Part shown: in pieces, positions 25,883-34,983 of the stretch
Layout of the letters: every line of letters begins with the position of its first letter
Position numbering within the stretch: the stretch's first letter is position 1
Origin: JAKFWF01 sp963741505
Lineage (GTDB): Bacteria > Pseudomonadota > Alphaproteobacteria > Rhizobiales > Hyphomicrobiaceae
Reading direction: 5' to 3'
Assembly: GCA_963741505.1 (NCBI GenBank)
Contig: CAVUIJ010000002.1
Coordinates: forward strand, 372,001-436,000
Length of the DNA: 64,000 bases
Program-made: the position numbers and the translations under genes
Notes under the pieces: model-generated
The model's input: only the letters and a program-made list of their open reading frames with translations
The model's database searches: none
Told to the model about the DNA's origin: nothing

Positions 25883-26050
25883 ATGACCGATTTCAATTCG
25901 CAGCCGGCCGATGCCTGCGTGATCGGCACCGGAGCATCCGCTGTGGCGATCACCGAGGCGCGGCGCGAGCGGCTCCGTTGTGCGTACGATACGCCGGTAG
26001 CCCACGTCAACGACCGCTTCCGCGAGCTCATGCGCGATGCTTTCACCTGA
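25883..26050 (+). CDS. Small hypothetical ORF (55 aa), weakly NepR-like
   Basis: An uninterrupted ATG-to-TGA frame of 55 codons (MTDFNSQPADACVIG at the start). Its C-terminal half (RRERLRCAYDTPVAHVNDRF) loosely recalls the LR..YD...PVPDRF core of NepR anti-sigma factors. The resemblance is faint and no PhyR or EcfG gene lies nearby, so the assignment is only a suggestion. No strong ribosome site is seen. Confidence 0.25.
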   Translation: MTDFNSQPADACVIGTGASAVAITEARRERLRCAYDTPVAHVNDRFRELMRDAFT

Positions 26051-26162
26051 ACCGCACTCGCCTCCACATCTCTACATCCCGCCTGTTGCACCGCGGCCAC
26101 GGCTCGCATCACCGTTATGCGCTAATCCGCAAGATGGGACGTCTCGAGTTGGGGAGTAGTGC

Positions 26163-27965
26163 ATGGCCGACAGAACGCAGCCGAGCCTGATCGCCAAAGT
26201 CATCGACTATATCTTCGGGCGCAATACGCTGATCGGCATCGCGTCGTTCATGCTGCTGATCATTTCTGGCTATGCCACTTGGCATGGCATGCGCGATTTC
26301 ATCGTCGGCGTATCTTCGCCGGCAAACATTCCCGCGGCCGGCAGCATGTCGATTTCGAACGACATCCTGGTCGCAGCCGTCGTCATCGCGCTGACCTTCC
26401 TGATGTGGTTGGCGCTGCGGGAGACGTTCGGCGCCAAGCGCCGGGTCACCGAGCGCATGATCACCTTCCCCCTCTATGTGTTCCTCGCTGTCTGGTCGAT
26501 CGGCTTCGGCTATGGCTTCTGGTGGAGCCTGATCTCCGGCGAGGAAGCGACCCGCACCGGCCTTTCCGGCCTGCAGGAGGACGCGCGCGACGCCAGCGCC
26601 GTGGTCGCCGCCCGCCTCGATGCGGTGCGTGGCCAGCTCGACAGCGTCGTCAGCTGGTCGGAAAGCCAGATGGCGCGCGAGGAAACCAGCGGCGGCAGCT
26701 GCGGCACTACATCGGCTGCCGGCCGCGGGCCGCTCTACAATGCGCGCCGCAGCGTTCGGGATTCGATCAGCGTCCTCCGTGACGGCATGACGCGCTCTTG
26801 GCTCGAGCCGGTGCAGGCCGACGTCGAGCAGCTGAAGCAGGCAGCAGCCGTGCTAGGCGGCGCTACGGTCGAGGAGCGTCAGCGCAACTTCGAGAACAAG
26901 GCGTCGGAGATTCGCGGCCGCGCCCGAAACATTGCTGCTCGCAGCAATGCGCTCGGTCGTTCGACTGCGGCCGAAATGCGTTCGCTGGCGTCGGCGGTGG
27001 CGATCCAGCCCGGCACGGCGGGCTTTTCCTGCTACGACCCGACGCTCGCCGAGCGACTGCGCCAGGCCGCCGCCCAGGCCGAGCAGCCGGCCGAGCTGAA
27101 ACTGCGCGAGGCGGTGTTCAACGAAGGTCCGGCCGGCGTCGCCAATGCGGTCAAGAACCTGTGGCGCAACATGGGTGCCTACGGCTCGAGTGCGATCAGC
27201 TACATTTTCTCCGGCGGCAAGACCGCGTTCGGTCGCACCGAAGGCGGCGAGCCGATCACCGGACGCGACGTGATCGCGCTGCTGGCGACGATCGGCATCG
27301 ATCTCGGGCTGCTGGCACTCGCAATCCTCAATCCGCCGCGCGAGCCGCCCCCGATCCGCCCCTCTGGCGCGCTCGCCCGGCAGATCCGCGCCGCCATCGA
27401 CACCGCCGTCAACCGCGCGCCCGGCGCCGATCTCGACTGGGTGCGCGGCCACTTCATCCATCACAACAAGGCGTCCTATCTCGTCATTCCGAACCTCTAC
27501 AGCTGCGATCCGACAAACAAGGAGGAGTCGGCGCGCGCCCTCGCCGTCAATCAGCTCGCGGGTGTGCTGAGCGATCTCGATCTGGTGCGTTGGCCGAACA
27601 GCGCCAAGCGGTGGCGGCTGAAGAAGAGCGAGTTGCAGAAGCTCAAGGACGAAGAGTCGCTCAGCAGCGACACCGACCTCACCGCCATCCGCAAGAAGTG
27701 GGCGGCCGACCAAGGTCTCGCAGGCGAGGAAGCAAAGAAGTACACGGACAAGAGCGCCGTCCGCAACCACGGCCTGTTCTCCAAAGCCGAGCGCGCGCTG
27801 CAGATTGCCGGCTGGAGCGAGAAGGCCCGCGGCGACGTCGAGATCTTCCGCATCGTCGACGCCGAAGGACTGACACCGCTGCTGATGGTGTTGAACGATC
27901 CCGAGACAGGGATGGGCGAAGAGGCGCCCAAGCGCGGCGAGGCGGCGGGAAAGGCAACCACTTGA
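26163..27965 (+). CDS. Large hypothetical membrane protein (600 aa)
   Basis: Family not recognised. Three membrane segments lie at the N-terminus (residues ~20-45, 62-85 and 97-125) and one in the middle (LLATIGIDLGLLALAIL, ~375-395). Between them is a ~230-residue region rich in Ala, Arg, Gln and Glu with helical, coiled-coil character. The C-terminal ~200 residues are soluble and contain RGHFIHHNKASYLVIPNLYS. It is not clear which parts face the cytoplasm. It is monocistronic, with the ABC export genes convergent downstream. Confidence 0.75.
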   Translation: MADRTQPSLIAKVIDYIFGRNTLIGIASFMLLIISGYATWHGMRDFIVGVSSPANIPAAGSMSISNDILVAAVVIALTFLMWLALRETFGAKRRVTERMITFPLYVFLAVWSIGFGYGFWWSLISGEEATRTGLSGLQEDARDASAVVAARLDAVRGQLDSVVSWSESQMAREETSGGSCGTTSAAGRGPLYNARRSVRDSISVLRDGMTRSWLEPVQADVEQLKQAAAVLGGATVEERQRNFENKASEIRGRARNIAARSNALGRSTAAEMRSLASAVAIQPGTAGFSCYDPTLAERLRQAAAQAEQPAELKLREAVFNEGPAGVANAVKNLWRNMGAYGSSAISYIFSGGKTAFGRTEGGEPITGRDVIALLATIGIDLGLLALAILNPPREPPPIRPSGALARQIRAAIDTAVNRAPGADLDWVRGHFIHHNKASYLVIPNLYSCDPTNKEESARALAVNQLAGVLSDLDLVRWPNSAKRWRLKKSELQKLKDEESLSSDTDLTAIRKKWAADQGLAGEEAKKYTDKSAVRNHGLFSKAERALQIAGWSEKARGDVEIFRIVDAEGLTPLLMVLNDPETGMGEEAPKRGEAAGKATT

Positions 27966-28104
27966 GTGGGGTGAATGTCCCGGCTCGCCATACCGGTTGG
28001 TGAGAGAGGGTCTGGAAGTTTCTGGCCGCCGCCGACGCCAACTCGCCAGCCGGCACCTGCGCGCCGATGCTGGGGGCAAGAATTGTGTGGCGAAATCGCA
28101 GCGC

Positions 28105-28830
28105 TCATGCGGCGCGGCCGACCGGCTGGTCACGCTCGAGCCGGCCGTCGCGCAGCTGGAAGATGCGGTCGAAGCGATCGAAGATCTTCTCGTCGTGGGT
28201 GACTGCGATGATAGCCGCCGCCTGCTCGACCGCGACCTTGCGCAGCAAATCCATGACGATGCCGGCGCGTTTGGAGTCAAGCGCTGCCGTCGGCTCGTCG
28301 GCGAGAATGATCCGAGGCCTGTTCGCCAGTGCTCGCGCAATCGCGACCCGCTGCGCTTCGCCGCCGGAAAGCTTGGCCGGCATCGAAGTCTTGCGATGAC
28401 CGACCTCGAGATAGTCGAGCAGCTCGACAGCGCGGCGGCGGGCGGTCACGGCATCTTCGCCCGCCAACTGCAGGACCAGAGCGACATTGTCGGTCGCATC
28501 CAGGAATGGGATCAGGTTGTGGAACTGAAAGATGAAGCCGATCTTGTCGAGCCGCAGCTTGCGCAAATCCGACCGCAGCCATCGACCCTCCTCGAGGACA
28601 CGCTCGCCGTCCAGCTCCATCGAGCCCGCCGATGGATCCAGGATGCAGCCGATGACATTCAGCAGCGTCGTCTTGCCCGATCCCGAGGGGCCGAGCAGCG
28701 CGACAACCTCGCCAGGATGTACATCGATCGATACCTCGCGCAAGGCATCGACGCGGGCCTCGCCCTCGCCAAAGTGCTTGGAAACATTCTTGACCCGCAC
28801 CAGTGGTGCGCCGGTTGCCGGAACCATCAT
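28105..28830 (-). CDS. ABC transporter ATP-binding protein (LolD/DevA type)
   Basis: The nucleotide-binding subunit of a MacB/LolCD-like system. Seen: Walker A GPSGSGKTTLLNVIG, Q-loop region FQFHNLIPFLDA, signature LSGGEAQRVAIARAL, Walker B IILADEPTAALD and the switch His in AVTHDEKIF. 241 aa. It starts 1 bp after the permease stop and closes a three-gene unit (adaptor, permease, ATPase) like DevBCA exporters, which move substrates out through a periplasmic adaptor. The substrate is unknown. Confidence 0.9.
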   Translation of the reverse strand: MMVPATGAPLVRVKNVSKHFGEGEARVDALREVSIDVHPGEVVALLGPSGSGKTTLLNVIGCILDPSAGSMELDGERVLEEGRWLRSDLRKLRLDKIGFIFQFHNLIPFLDATDNVALVLQLAGEDAVTARRRAVELLDYLEVGHRKTSMPAKLSGGEAQRVAIARALANRPRIILADEPTAALDSKRAGIVMDLLRKVAVEQAAAIIAVTHDEKIFDRFDRIFQLRDGRLERDQPVGRAA

Positions 28831-28831
28831 C

Positions 28832-29965
28832 TCAGCCTCCGAGCGCGGTGGCAGGATCGACCTTCAGCGCGGCACGCACACCCAGAGCGCTCGATATCAG
28901 ACAGACGACGAATACGATTGCGGCGAGGATCAACACGTTGTCCGGCTCGAGAACGACACGACGCGGAAAGTAGTCCTTGATGTTGACGATGAGGGTGGCG
29001 CCGATCGCGAAGCCGATCAAGCCAAGCGCCAGCGCCTGCTGCACGATCATGCCGATGATCGTGCGGTCGGGTGCGCCGATCAGCTTCAAGGTGGCGATCT
29101 GCCTCAGCTTCTCCATCGTCATCGTGTAGATGATGAGGGCTATGATGACGGCAGAGACCATGAGCAGCAACGACGTGAACAGGCCGATCTGGCGCCGGGC
29201 GCGATCGACGAGCGACTGCGTCAGGATCGCTTCCTGTGCCTCCTGGGTAATTGCCGCGAGGTGCTTCCAGCGCCGCACCGTCTCCGACGTGGCCTCGCCG
29301 GAAGCATTTGGCATCAGGCGCGCCACGACGGCATTGACGGTATCACGCCCCGAACCGGCGGAACCACGCGCAAGCTGCACGCGGGCCGCGGGCGGCGCCA
29401 GATCGAACTGCAGTTTCTGGGCGTCGAGCAGCGTGATGAAAACCGCCGGATCGCCACCCGACGCGACTTGGTACTGCGTCAACCCGACGACCGTGAAGGT
29501 GTTGCGGCCAAGTTCGAGCCGGGCCCCCAGATCCAGACCGGCGGTGCGGTCGGCAACCAGTTCGAAATGGCTGCGACCGATGTGCCGTCCAGCGACGATC
29601 TCGGGAGGTCCGCCTGGCCGGGTCGGTTCATAGCCGATGACATATAGGCGCAGTTTTCGTGCCCCATGTTCGGTCTCGACGGTCTGATAGGTAATGCTGC
29701 CGGCGGCAGCGATGCCGGCGATCCGGGCAACAGCCTCGCGAGTGTCTCCCGGAACGCGGGATGCCTCTGCGAACGGCCCGCGCGTATTGGCTTCGACAAC
29801 CCACAGGTCGACGGCCGGCGAGCGGGCGATCGTCAGCGCATCGACGACAAGGCCGCGATAGATGCCGATCATGGCCAGCACGACGCCGAGCAGCAGTCCG
29901 AGCCCGACGCAGGTCAACAGGAAGCGGAACAGGTTATGGCTGATGTCGCGGTAGGCGAGGTTCAT
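28832..29965 (-). CDS. ABC transporter permease, FtsX/DevC type
   Basis: The membrane subunit, 377 aa. Seen: an N-terminal membrane helix (residues ~12-35), a large periplasmic domain (~40-250), then three C-terminal membrane helices (LFTSLLLMVSAVIIALIIYT, ALALGLIGFAIGATLIV, ILAAIVFVVCLISSALG). This is the FtsX/MacB_PCD layout. It overlaps the adaptor gene by 4 bp and is followed at once by the ATPase, so the three form an operon. Confidence 0.88.
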   Translation of the reverse strand: MNLAYRDISHNLFRFLLTCVGLGLLLGVVLAMIGIYRGLVVDALTIARSPAVDLWVVEANTRGPFAEASRVPGDTREAVARIAGIAAAGSITYQTVETEHGARKLRLYVIGYEPTRPGGPPEIVAGRHIGRSHFELVADRTAGLDLGARLELGRNTFTVVGLTQYQVASGGDPAVFITLLDAQKLQFDLAPPAARVQLARGSAGSGRDTVNAVVARLMPNASGEATSETVRRWKHLAAITQEAQEAILTQSLVDRARRQIGLFTSLLLMVSAVIIALIIYTMTMEKLRQIATLKLIGAPDRTIIGMIVQQALALGLIGFAIGATLIVNIKDYFPRRVVLEPDNVLILAAIVFVVCLISSALGVRAALKVDPATALGG

Positions 29966-31149
29966 TTCGACGGCTCCGCCGCGACCCGAACCGATCGTCC
30001 TTCGCGCAGGCCCGGCTCAACCGCAATTACGACCTGCGCCTTGTCGGCCAAACCGTTGACGATCTCGAGGCGGGCGTCCTCGGTGCGATGCCGAAATCCG
30101 ACCAGACGGCGATGCAATCGTCCGTTCTCGACCGTCCACACCGTGCCCTGCCGGCCGTCATAACCGTGAACCGCGGCCTCGGGCACCAGCAGTGCCGTAT
30201 CGAGCTTCGCCACCGTGATCCAGAACTCGGCTTGCTCGCCGAGATGAACCCGCGGTGGCGGATTGTCACCCTTGATATAGACGCGCCGCTCCTCGCTGAC
30301 ACGGTCACTCTCGAGGCCAATACGAACGACCTGCCCGGTGAATGCATCCAACGGCCGCGAGCGAAGCCGGGCGTCGACTTTCTGCCCCTCCTTGATGAAG
30401 CCGGCGCGCGCCTCGTCGACAAAGGCGAGGCCCCACACCGTATCGGCGGCAATCAACGTGAAAATCGGATCACCGGCCTTGACGACCGTGCCGGGCTCCT
30501 TGTGCCGCTCCACCACCAGGGCGTCGTAGGGGGCGGCCAGCGTTCGGTGCCGCAGCATCGTCTCCTCGAACTGCAATTGCGCGCCCGCGTCGGCGATTTG
30601 CGCCTTGCCGACCTCGATCTCGCTGCGTGCCACCGAAACATCGGCCTTGGCGACCGCCTCGTCACGAAGTGCCTCTTCGGCCGTCTGTTCCGACACCACA
30701 CGACGATCGACCAACGCCTGCTTGCGACGGTTTGCTTCCTGCTTCTGGGCAAATACCGCACTCGCCTTTTCGAGATTGGCTTCGGCCTTCTGGAGATTGA
30801 CCTCGGCACTGAGACGAGCAGCCTTGGCCTTTGCGACCTTGGCCTCCTGCTCGCCCAGAGATAGTCGAGCCAGCACATCGCCTTTCTTGACGAGATCGCC
30901 GTGATCGGCCTTGAGTTCGACCAGGGTGGCGCCGACCTCGAAGCCGATCTTTGACAGGACGCGAGCCTCGACCGTGCCGAGGCCGAACACGCGGACTGGA
31001 ACGTCCCGCTGGACCGTGACCACTCTAACGCTGATGGGACGGTTGGAATAGACGAACGAGCCGGCCGCCACGGCAGCAACGGCGGCTGCCCCTGCGAGGA
31101 TGAACCGGACCGCAGGCCTGCGCACCAAAGTGAAGAACTTCGAGCTCAT
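29962..31149 (-). CDS. HlyD/DevB-type periplasmic adaptor of an ABC exporter
   Basis: A membrane-fusion protein of 395 aa. Seen: an N-terminal anchor (residues ~14-33), a lipoyl-like half-motif (GLGTVEARVLSKIGFEVGAT), a long coiled-coil hairpin (~90-190) and beta-barrel segments up to YIKGDNPPPRVHLGEQAEF. It bridges the permease to an outer-membrane channel that is not encoded here. First gene of the operon; nothing upstream identifies the cargo. Confidence 0.87.
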   Translation of the reverse strand: MSSKFFTLVRRPAVRFILAGAAAVAAVAAGSFVYSNRPISVRVVTVQRDVPVRVFGLGTVEARVLSKIGFEVGATLVELKADHGDLVKKGDVLARLSLGEQEAKVAKAKAARLSAEVNLQKAEANLEKASAVFAQKQEANRRKQALVDRRVVSEQTAEEALRDEAVAKADVSVARSEIEVGKAQIADAGAQLQFEETMLRHRTLAAPYDALVVERHKEPGTVVKAGDPIFTLIAADTVWGLAFVDEARAGFIKEGQKVDARLRSRPLDAFTGQVVRIGLESDRVSEERRVYIKGDNPPPRVHLGEQAEFWITVAKLDTALLVPEAAVHGYDGRQGTVWTVENGRLHRRLVGFRHRTEDARLEIVNGLADKAQVVIAVEPGLREGRSVRVAAEPSK

Positions 31150-31369
31150 GGTCGGCCTCGGATTTTCTGCGGCACGTTGATCAGTCGCCTTCCATCGAGG
31201 CAGTCATCGCTGAAATCAGGTATTTCGCGCGATAGTGATTGTGCGCTGCCGAGCAGGACAAGACCGCGTCTGCGGCGCATGCTTTGCGATCGCCGCCGAT
31301 GTGATCTTGGCCGCGTCCTGCCTCCCGACGAGCGCAACTACCGCCGCGTTCGTCCTTGCCCAAATTGTG

Positions 31370-31627
31370 TCAGCTCGCCTTGCGCTTTCCAAGGCCCTTG
31401 CCGCGGCCGCCGCCGGTGGTGTCCAGCGCCTTCTTGCAAGCCGCGGTCAGTTGGTCGTAGTTCGTCTCCAGGCAGATGCGGACGCTGCCGTCGTGCGGCT
31501 TGTCGGCGCATGTCTTGGCAATGTCGCTGCCACATGATTTCGCAACCGGACCCGACTGGGCATGCGCGATGCCGGTCAGACCAAGGGCGGCGACAGCGGC
31601 TAAGGCAAGTGTCGTTCGCGACGGCAT
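31370..31627 (-). CDS. Small secreted Cys-rich protein (cysteine-rich-repeat type)
   Basis: An 85-aa protein. Seen: a signal peptide (LALAAVAALGLTGIAHAQ), then a domain with four Cys (KSCGSDIAKTCADKP, VRICLETNYDQLTAACKKAL), a spacing that recalls the cysteine-rich repeat family of small periplasmic proteins. It ends in a basic tail (GGGRGKGLGKRKAS). The ATG at 31627 was chosen for its GAGGACATC ribosome site; a longer frame begins at 31720. Function is unknown. Confidence 0.7.
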   Translation of the reverse strand: MPSRTTLALAAVAALGLTGIAHAQSGPVAKSCGSDIAKTCADKPHDGSVRICLETNYDQLTAACKKALDTTGGGRGKGLGKRKAS

Positions 31628-31831
31628 GATGTCCTCCGTGTTTGATAATTTAGTCTGCACCGACAGATCGAGTTTCCCGATCGCGACCGTGCAGGCGAAA
31701 ACATATTCAGTTTTTTGCATGTAATGTCTTGCGCTAGGTCAATCGCCTTTGACCGCGCTAGCCATTGCACCCGCATCGCGCTCAAGACTTTGGTGAGAGC
31801 TATCGCCGATTCCTGGTGGCGGCCGGGCCGG

Positions 31832-32018
31832 TCAGGCGGCGGTTGCGGGCTGAGGTGCGGCCTTGCGAGCCACGACCTCCAACCCGTCGGCGAACTTCAC
31901 ACCCAGGATCAGTTTTTGGCAACTGGGCGTGGCCGTCGAGGCGGCGCCAGCTTTTCTGTGCGCCCTCGACGAGCTTGAAGACCGTGGCGGGCGCGGTCTT
32001 GTTCGAGAGGCAGCCCTT
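31832..32018 (-). pseudogene. IS256-family transposase, C-terminal remnant with frameshift
   Basis: Only the last ~60 residues remain: KTAPATVFKLVEGAQKSWRR and LDGHAQLPK, then (after removing one A from an A5 run) LILGVKFADGLEVVARKA and a TGA. This tail is characteristic of mutator-type (IS256) transposases. The fragment is cut on its 5' side exactly where the 327-bp recombinase repeat begins (32,019). It is a decayed or misassembled IS end. Confidence 0.7.
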
Positions 32019-32345
32019 CGATCGCCTCGCGCACACTCATGCTCGAGCTGGTCACGTCGATCGAGGTTGCATCAGGCGCGATCACGATCGTGTTCGATCC
32101 AAAGGGCTTGATGCGCGCTCGGGTTCGAGATGGAGCAAGGTTCGCCCGCGCACTCGGATGCGCCACGATCGACGATCCCGATCGCGCTGCGTCGCCGGGG
32201 TGTCGAAACCAAGCTGGTCCTGATGCAGGACGGCCAATCCCAATCGCAACCCGACCAGATCCTGATCCGAGCCCTCGCACGGGCCAGACGCTGGATGGCC
32301 GAGCTGATCGGTGATGTTCATCCCACAGTGGCGGCGCTGGCCGAG
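32019..32345 (+). repeat. 327-bp direct repeat, copy 1 (serine recombinase fragment)
   Basis: Collinear with 46195-46521 (offset 14,176) with three base differences seen. It encodes part of the C-terminal half of a serine recombinase (LELVTSIEVASGAITIVF and RRRGVETKLVLMQ in two frames), but unlike copy 2 it has no recombinase sequence on either side. IS256 remnant abuts the left end. Confidence 0.9.
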
Positions 32346-32509
32346 CTGCCGCTATCAGCTGTCCTACCACTGAGCAGTCGATGCTCAAGCCCCCAATCCC
32401 CCGCCTTCCTTGCCTGGCGGCTTTCGGACGCCGGCCCTCGGTGCGCGCGGAAACGTTGGTGATTGGGCCGGCATCCGAAACCCGTCACATGAGGTTGTGA
32501 ACTCCCATG

Positions 32510-33571
32510 TCACAGTCCAACGGCGGCTGTTGAGCCAATCAAATCGAAGGTGCTGACCTGTTGCGTGCCGCGCGCACGCTGGTAGGCGACCCATGCAACG
32601 GCCACATCTTGAACCCCGCTGCCCGTGGAATTGAAAATAACGAGTTCATCATCCGACTGACGGCCAGACTTCGCATTCGCCGCCAACTCGGCCAGATCGG
32701 CGTGGACATCAGCGCGCGAGACCGCCTCCGTTTTCAGTGCATGGTAAAGATCGCCGCCCGCTGCGCAGGCATCGAGATCGTCAACAAGCATACGACTGCG
32801 GCGCATCAATGCGGGAGCGATTTCTTGCTTGCTCGGATTGTCCGCGCCCATGGCGGCAACAAAGCATCCCTTGAGTTCATAGTCGTTGGTGAGCACCGGC
32901 GCGCTTGACGTCGTGCAGGTAACGCAAATATCCGAGCCTTCAATCGCATCTCGAATGCTCGGTTCGGCAGTGCAACGAAATGCCCGGCCTGATTGATGCT
33001 CTCGTGCGAACGCCTCGGCACGGGTGGCGTTCACATCGAACACCCGAACGTCCTCCAGCTTGAAGCTCGCTGCAATTGCGTCAAGTTGATAGCCAGCTTG
33101 GGCACCGCAGCCGATGATTGCTAGTCGTTTCGAGTTCTTGCGAGCACCATGCCGCGCGGCCAACGCCGCCGTTGCCGCCGTTCGGATTGCCGTCAGCGCC
33201 ATCGACTCCATGATCGCAAGAGGGCGCCCATTGCGGGCGTCGACCAGAACGACGACGCCTTGGATCGTGGGCAGTTGATTGAGTTCAACGTTTCCGGGAA
33301 GATTGACGTTGATCTTCGCCGCGAAACAATCGTGCGAGCCGGGTAACAGACCCGCCTTGACGTGGATCGAGCCGCGCGCAACGGAAAACCCGAGCGATTG
33401 GCCTTGATCGCCGCGGTTCAGGTAGAGCTGATTGTAGGCCTCATCAATGGCCGCGATGGCCACCTGTGGACCGACAAGTACACGCAAATCGGCCGAGGAA
33501 AGGAGGACAATCTCTTGCTTCCGCACGTCGTTCGCAGATGTCGAGGATAGGCGCTTCGCTGTCGAATCCAT
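32510..33571 (-). CDS. Ornithine cyclodeaminase / mu-crystallin family protein
   Basis: A 353-aa NAD-dependent enzyme of the OCD/mu-crystallin family. Seen: FAAKINVNLPGN near residue 90, a Rossmann motif RLAIIGCGAQAGYQLDAI, and DLDACAAGGDLYHAL. The family contains ornithine cyclodeaminase, alanine dehydrogenase (archaeal) and ketimine reductases, which cannot be separated by eye. The ATG at 33571 has GGGGGCAG upstream; a longer frame reaches 33715. It lies downstream of an MFS gene in the same direction and may act on the transported compound. Confidence 0.85.
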   Translation of the reverse strand: MDSTAKRLSSTSANDVRKQEIVLLSSADLRVLVGPQVAIAAIDEAYNQLYLNRGDQGQSLGFSVARGSIHVKAGLLPGSHDCFAAKINVNLPGNVELNQLPTIQGVVVLVDARNGRPLAIMESMALTAIRTAATAALAARHGARKNSKRLAIIGCGAQAGYQLDAIAASFKLEDVRVFDVNATRAEAFAREHQSGRAFRCTAEPSIRDAIEGSDICVTCTTSSAPVLTNDYELKGCFVAAMGADNPSKQEIAPALMRRSRMLVDDLDACAAGGDLYHALKTEAVSRADVHADLAELAANAKSGRQSDDELVIFNSTGSGVQDVAVAWVAYQRARGTQQVSTFDLIGSTAAVGL

Positions 33572-33744
33572 GCTGCCCCCAAAAGGTTGGGTCAGCAGAA
33601 CTTGGACGACGAGCGTCTGAGCGGGCGTCTGCGTTGCCCGCGAGAGATTCCTACCAATAGGGCAGCGGCATGTCCATCCCATCGAGCAGTGGTAGCGCGA
33701 CTTCCGAAAACCCATACGAGACGAACGATCGGCGTCTCAACGCG

Positions 33745-34983
33745 TCAGCTAACCCCGCGATCAGCGGACGTTCCGGTGCGCCCAATCAGTACGACGCCGG
33801 CCGCCGCGACTTGAATGGCCGCCGCTATGGCAAACGACGCAGTGTAGTTGGAAGCGAAATCACGGACAGCGCCCAAGATGGCCGGCGCCAAGGCGAAGAC
33901 CGCCTGATTGATGGCAATGACGAGTGCGACAACGGTGCCGACGTCGGCTGCTCGGAACTCCCGTTGGGCGATCAGTGCAGGGATCGCTGCCACGTTGCCG
34001 ACGCCAAGGCCGAAGAGCACACAACCGAGCAGGAGCATCGGCGGCGCATCGGCTACGCACAGTATGCCGACGCCGATCGTTTGCACGAGGAAATTGGCGC
34101 AGGCCGCATATCGTCGGTCGTTGTTGCCGATCAGCCATGCTAGCAGCATGCGTCCGGCCACGGCTGAGATCGTTGTGACACTAACCGCAACGGCCGACCC
34201 GCTCGCGCCCAAAGCCGGCGACAAGCGCGACAGCAGGTGGGACAGCACGCCGACTTGGGCAAATAGAGCCAACGCGAAAGCTGCTGATAGCGTCACGAAT
34301 GCGCGTGAGTTCATGAGGACGCGGCGTGGCGATCGTACGGAGTTCCCGGCAACCGAAGTCGCCGCTGCAACGCCCGGTTTTCCGTCTGCGGCCAAGCCAA
34401 ACTGCTCTGGACCGTGACGCAGCCAACGATGGGCGAGCGGCGCGACGACCAGCACCATTGCGATACCAACGATGAGCGCGGCTTGTGCGAAGCCAAGTTG
34501 CGAGATCATTGCGACAAGCAGTGGTGTAAAGATCACGCCGCCGATGCTGGCGCCGTTGAAGGCGTGACTGATTGCCTTCGGTCTGTCCTCATCGAACCAC
34601 GGCGCAATCATCGCGTTGATCGCCGCGCCACTGGTCAGCGCCCAACCGCTGCCGGACAATATCGCTGCGGCGAACAGATGCGAGGGCGATGCAGAAATCG
34701 ACCAACTCACGATTCCGAATGCCGTCAGTGCGGCGCCGAAAATCGTCGACTGTGCCAGACCTAACGTGCGGTGCACTTCCGGCAAGAAGACCACGATCGC
34801 GGCGCCGATCAGAAAGTGCGCTGTGATCGCTGCCGAGATCGTCGCGATCGACCAGCCTTTCGTGGCATGAAGCGTCTGAAGAAATACGCCCGGCCCGTAG
34901 AAGCCGATGCCCCAGGCGAAAACCGCGACGGTGAAGGCGACCCAGACGACGGACCAGCCCGAATAGCGCTGCCCTGCGGTCAT
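33745..34983 (-). CDS. MFS transporter
   Basis: A 412-residue major facilitator with 12 predicted membrane segments in two halves. Seen: the N-terminal AFTVAVFAWGIGFYGPGVFL and the half-repeat boundary RPKAISHAFNGASIGGVIFT, typical of the oxalate/formate- and monocarboxylate-like group. Start at the ATG at 34983, which overlaps the stop of the GNAT gene by 4 bp, so translation is coupled. The substrate is unknown. Confidence 0.87.
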   Translation of the reverse strand: MTAGQRYSGWSVVWVAFTVAVFAWGIGFYGPGVFLQTLHATKGWSIATISAAITAHFLIGAAIVVFLPEVHRTLGLAQSTIFGAALTAFGIVSWSISASPSHLFAAAILSGSGWALTSGAAINAMIAPWFDEDRPKAISHAFNGASIGGVIFTPLLVAMISQLGFAQAALIVGIAMVLVVAPLAHRWLRHGPEQFGLAADGKPGVAAATSVAGNSVRSPRRVLMNSRAFVTLSAAFALALFAQVGVLSHLLSRLSPALGASGSAVAVSVTTISAVAGRMLLAWLIGNNDRRYAACANFLVQTIGVGILCVADAPPMLLLGCVLFGLGVGNVAAIPALIAQREFRAADVGTVVALVIAINQAVFALAPAILGAVRDFASNYTASFAIAAAIQVAAAGVVLIGRTGTSADRGVS

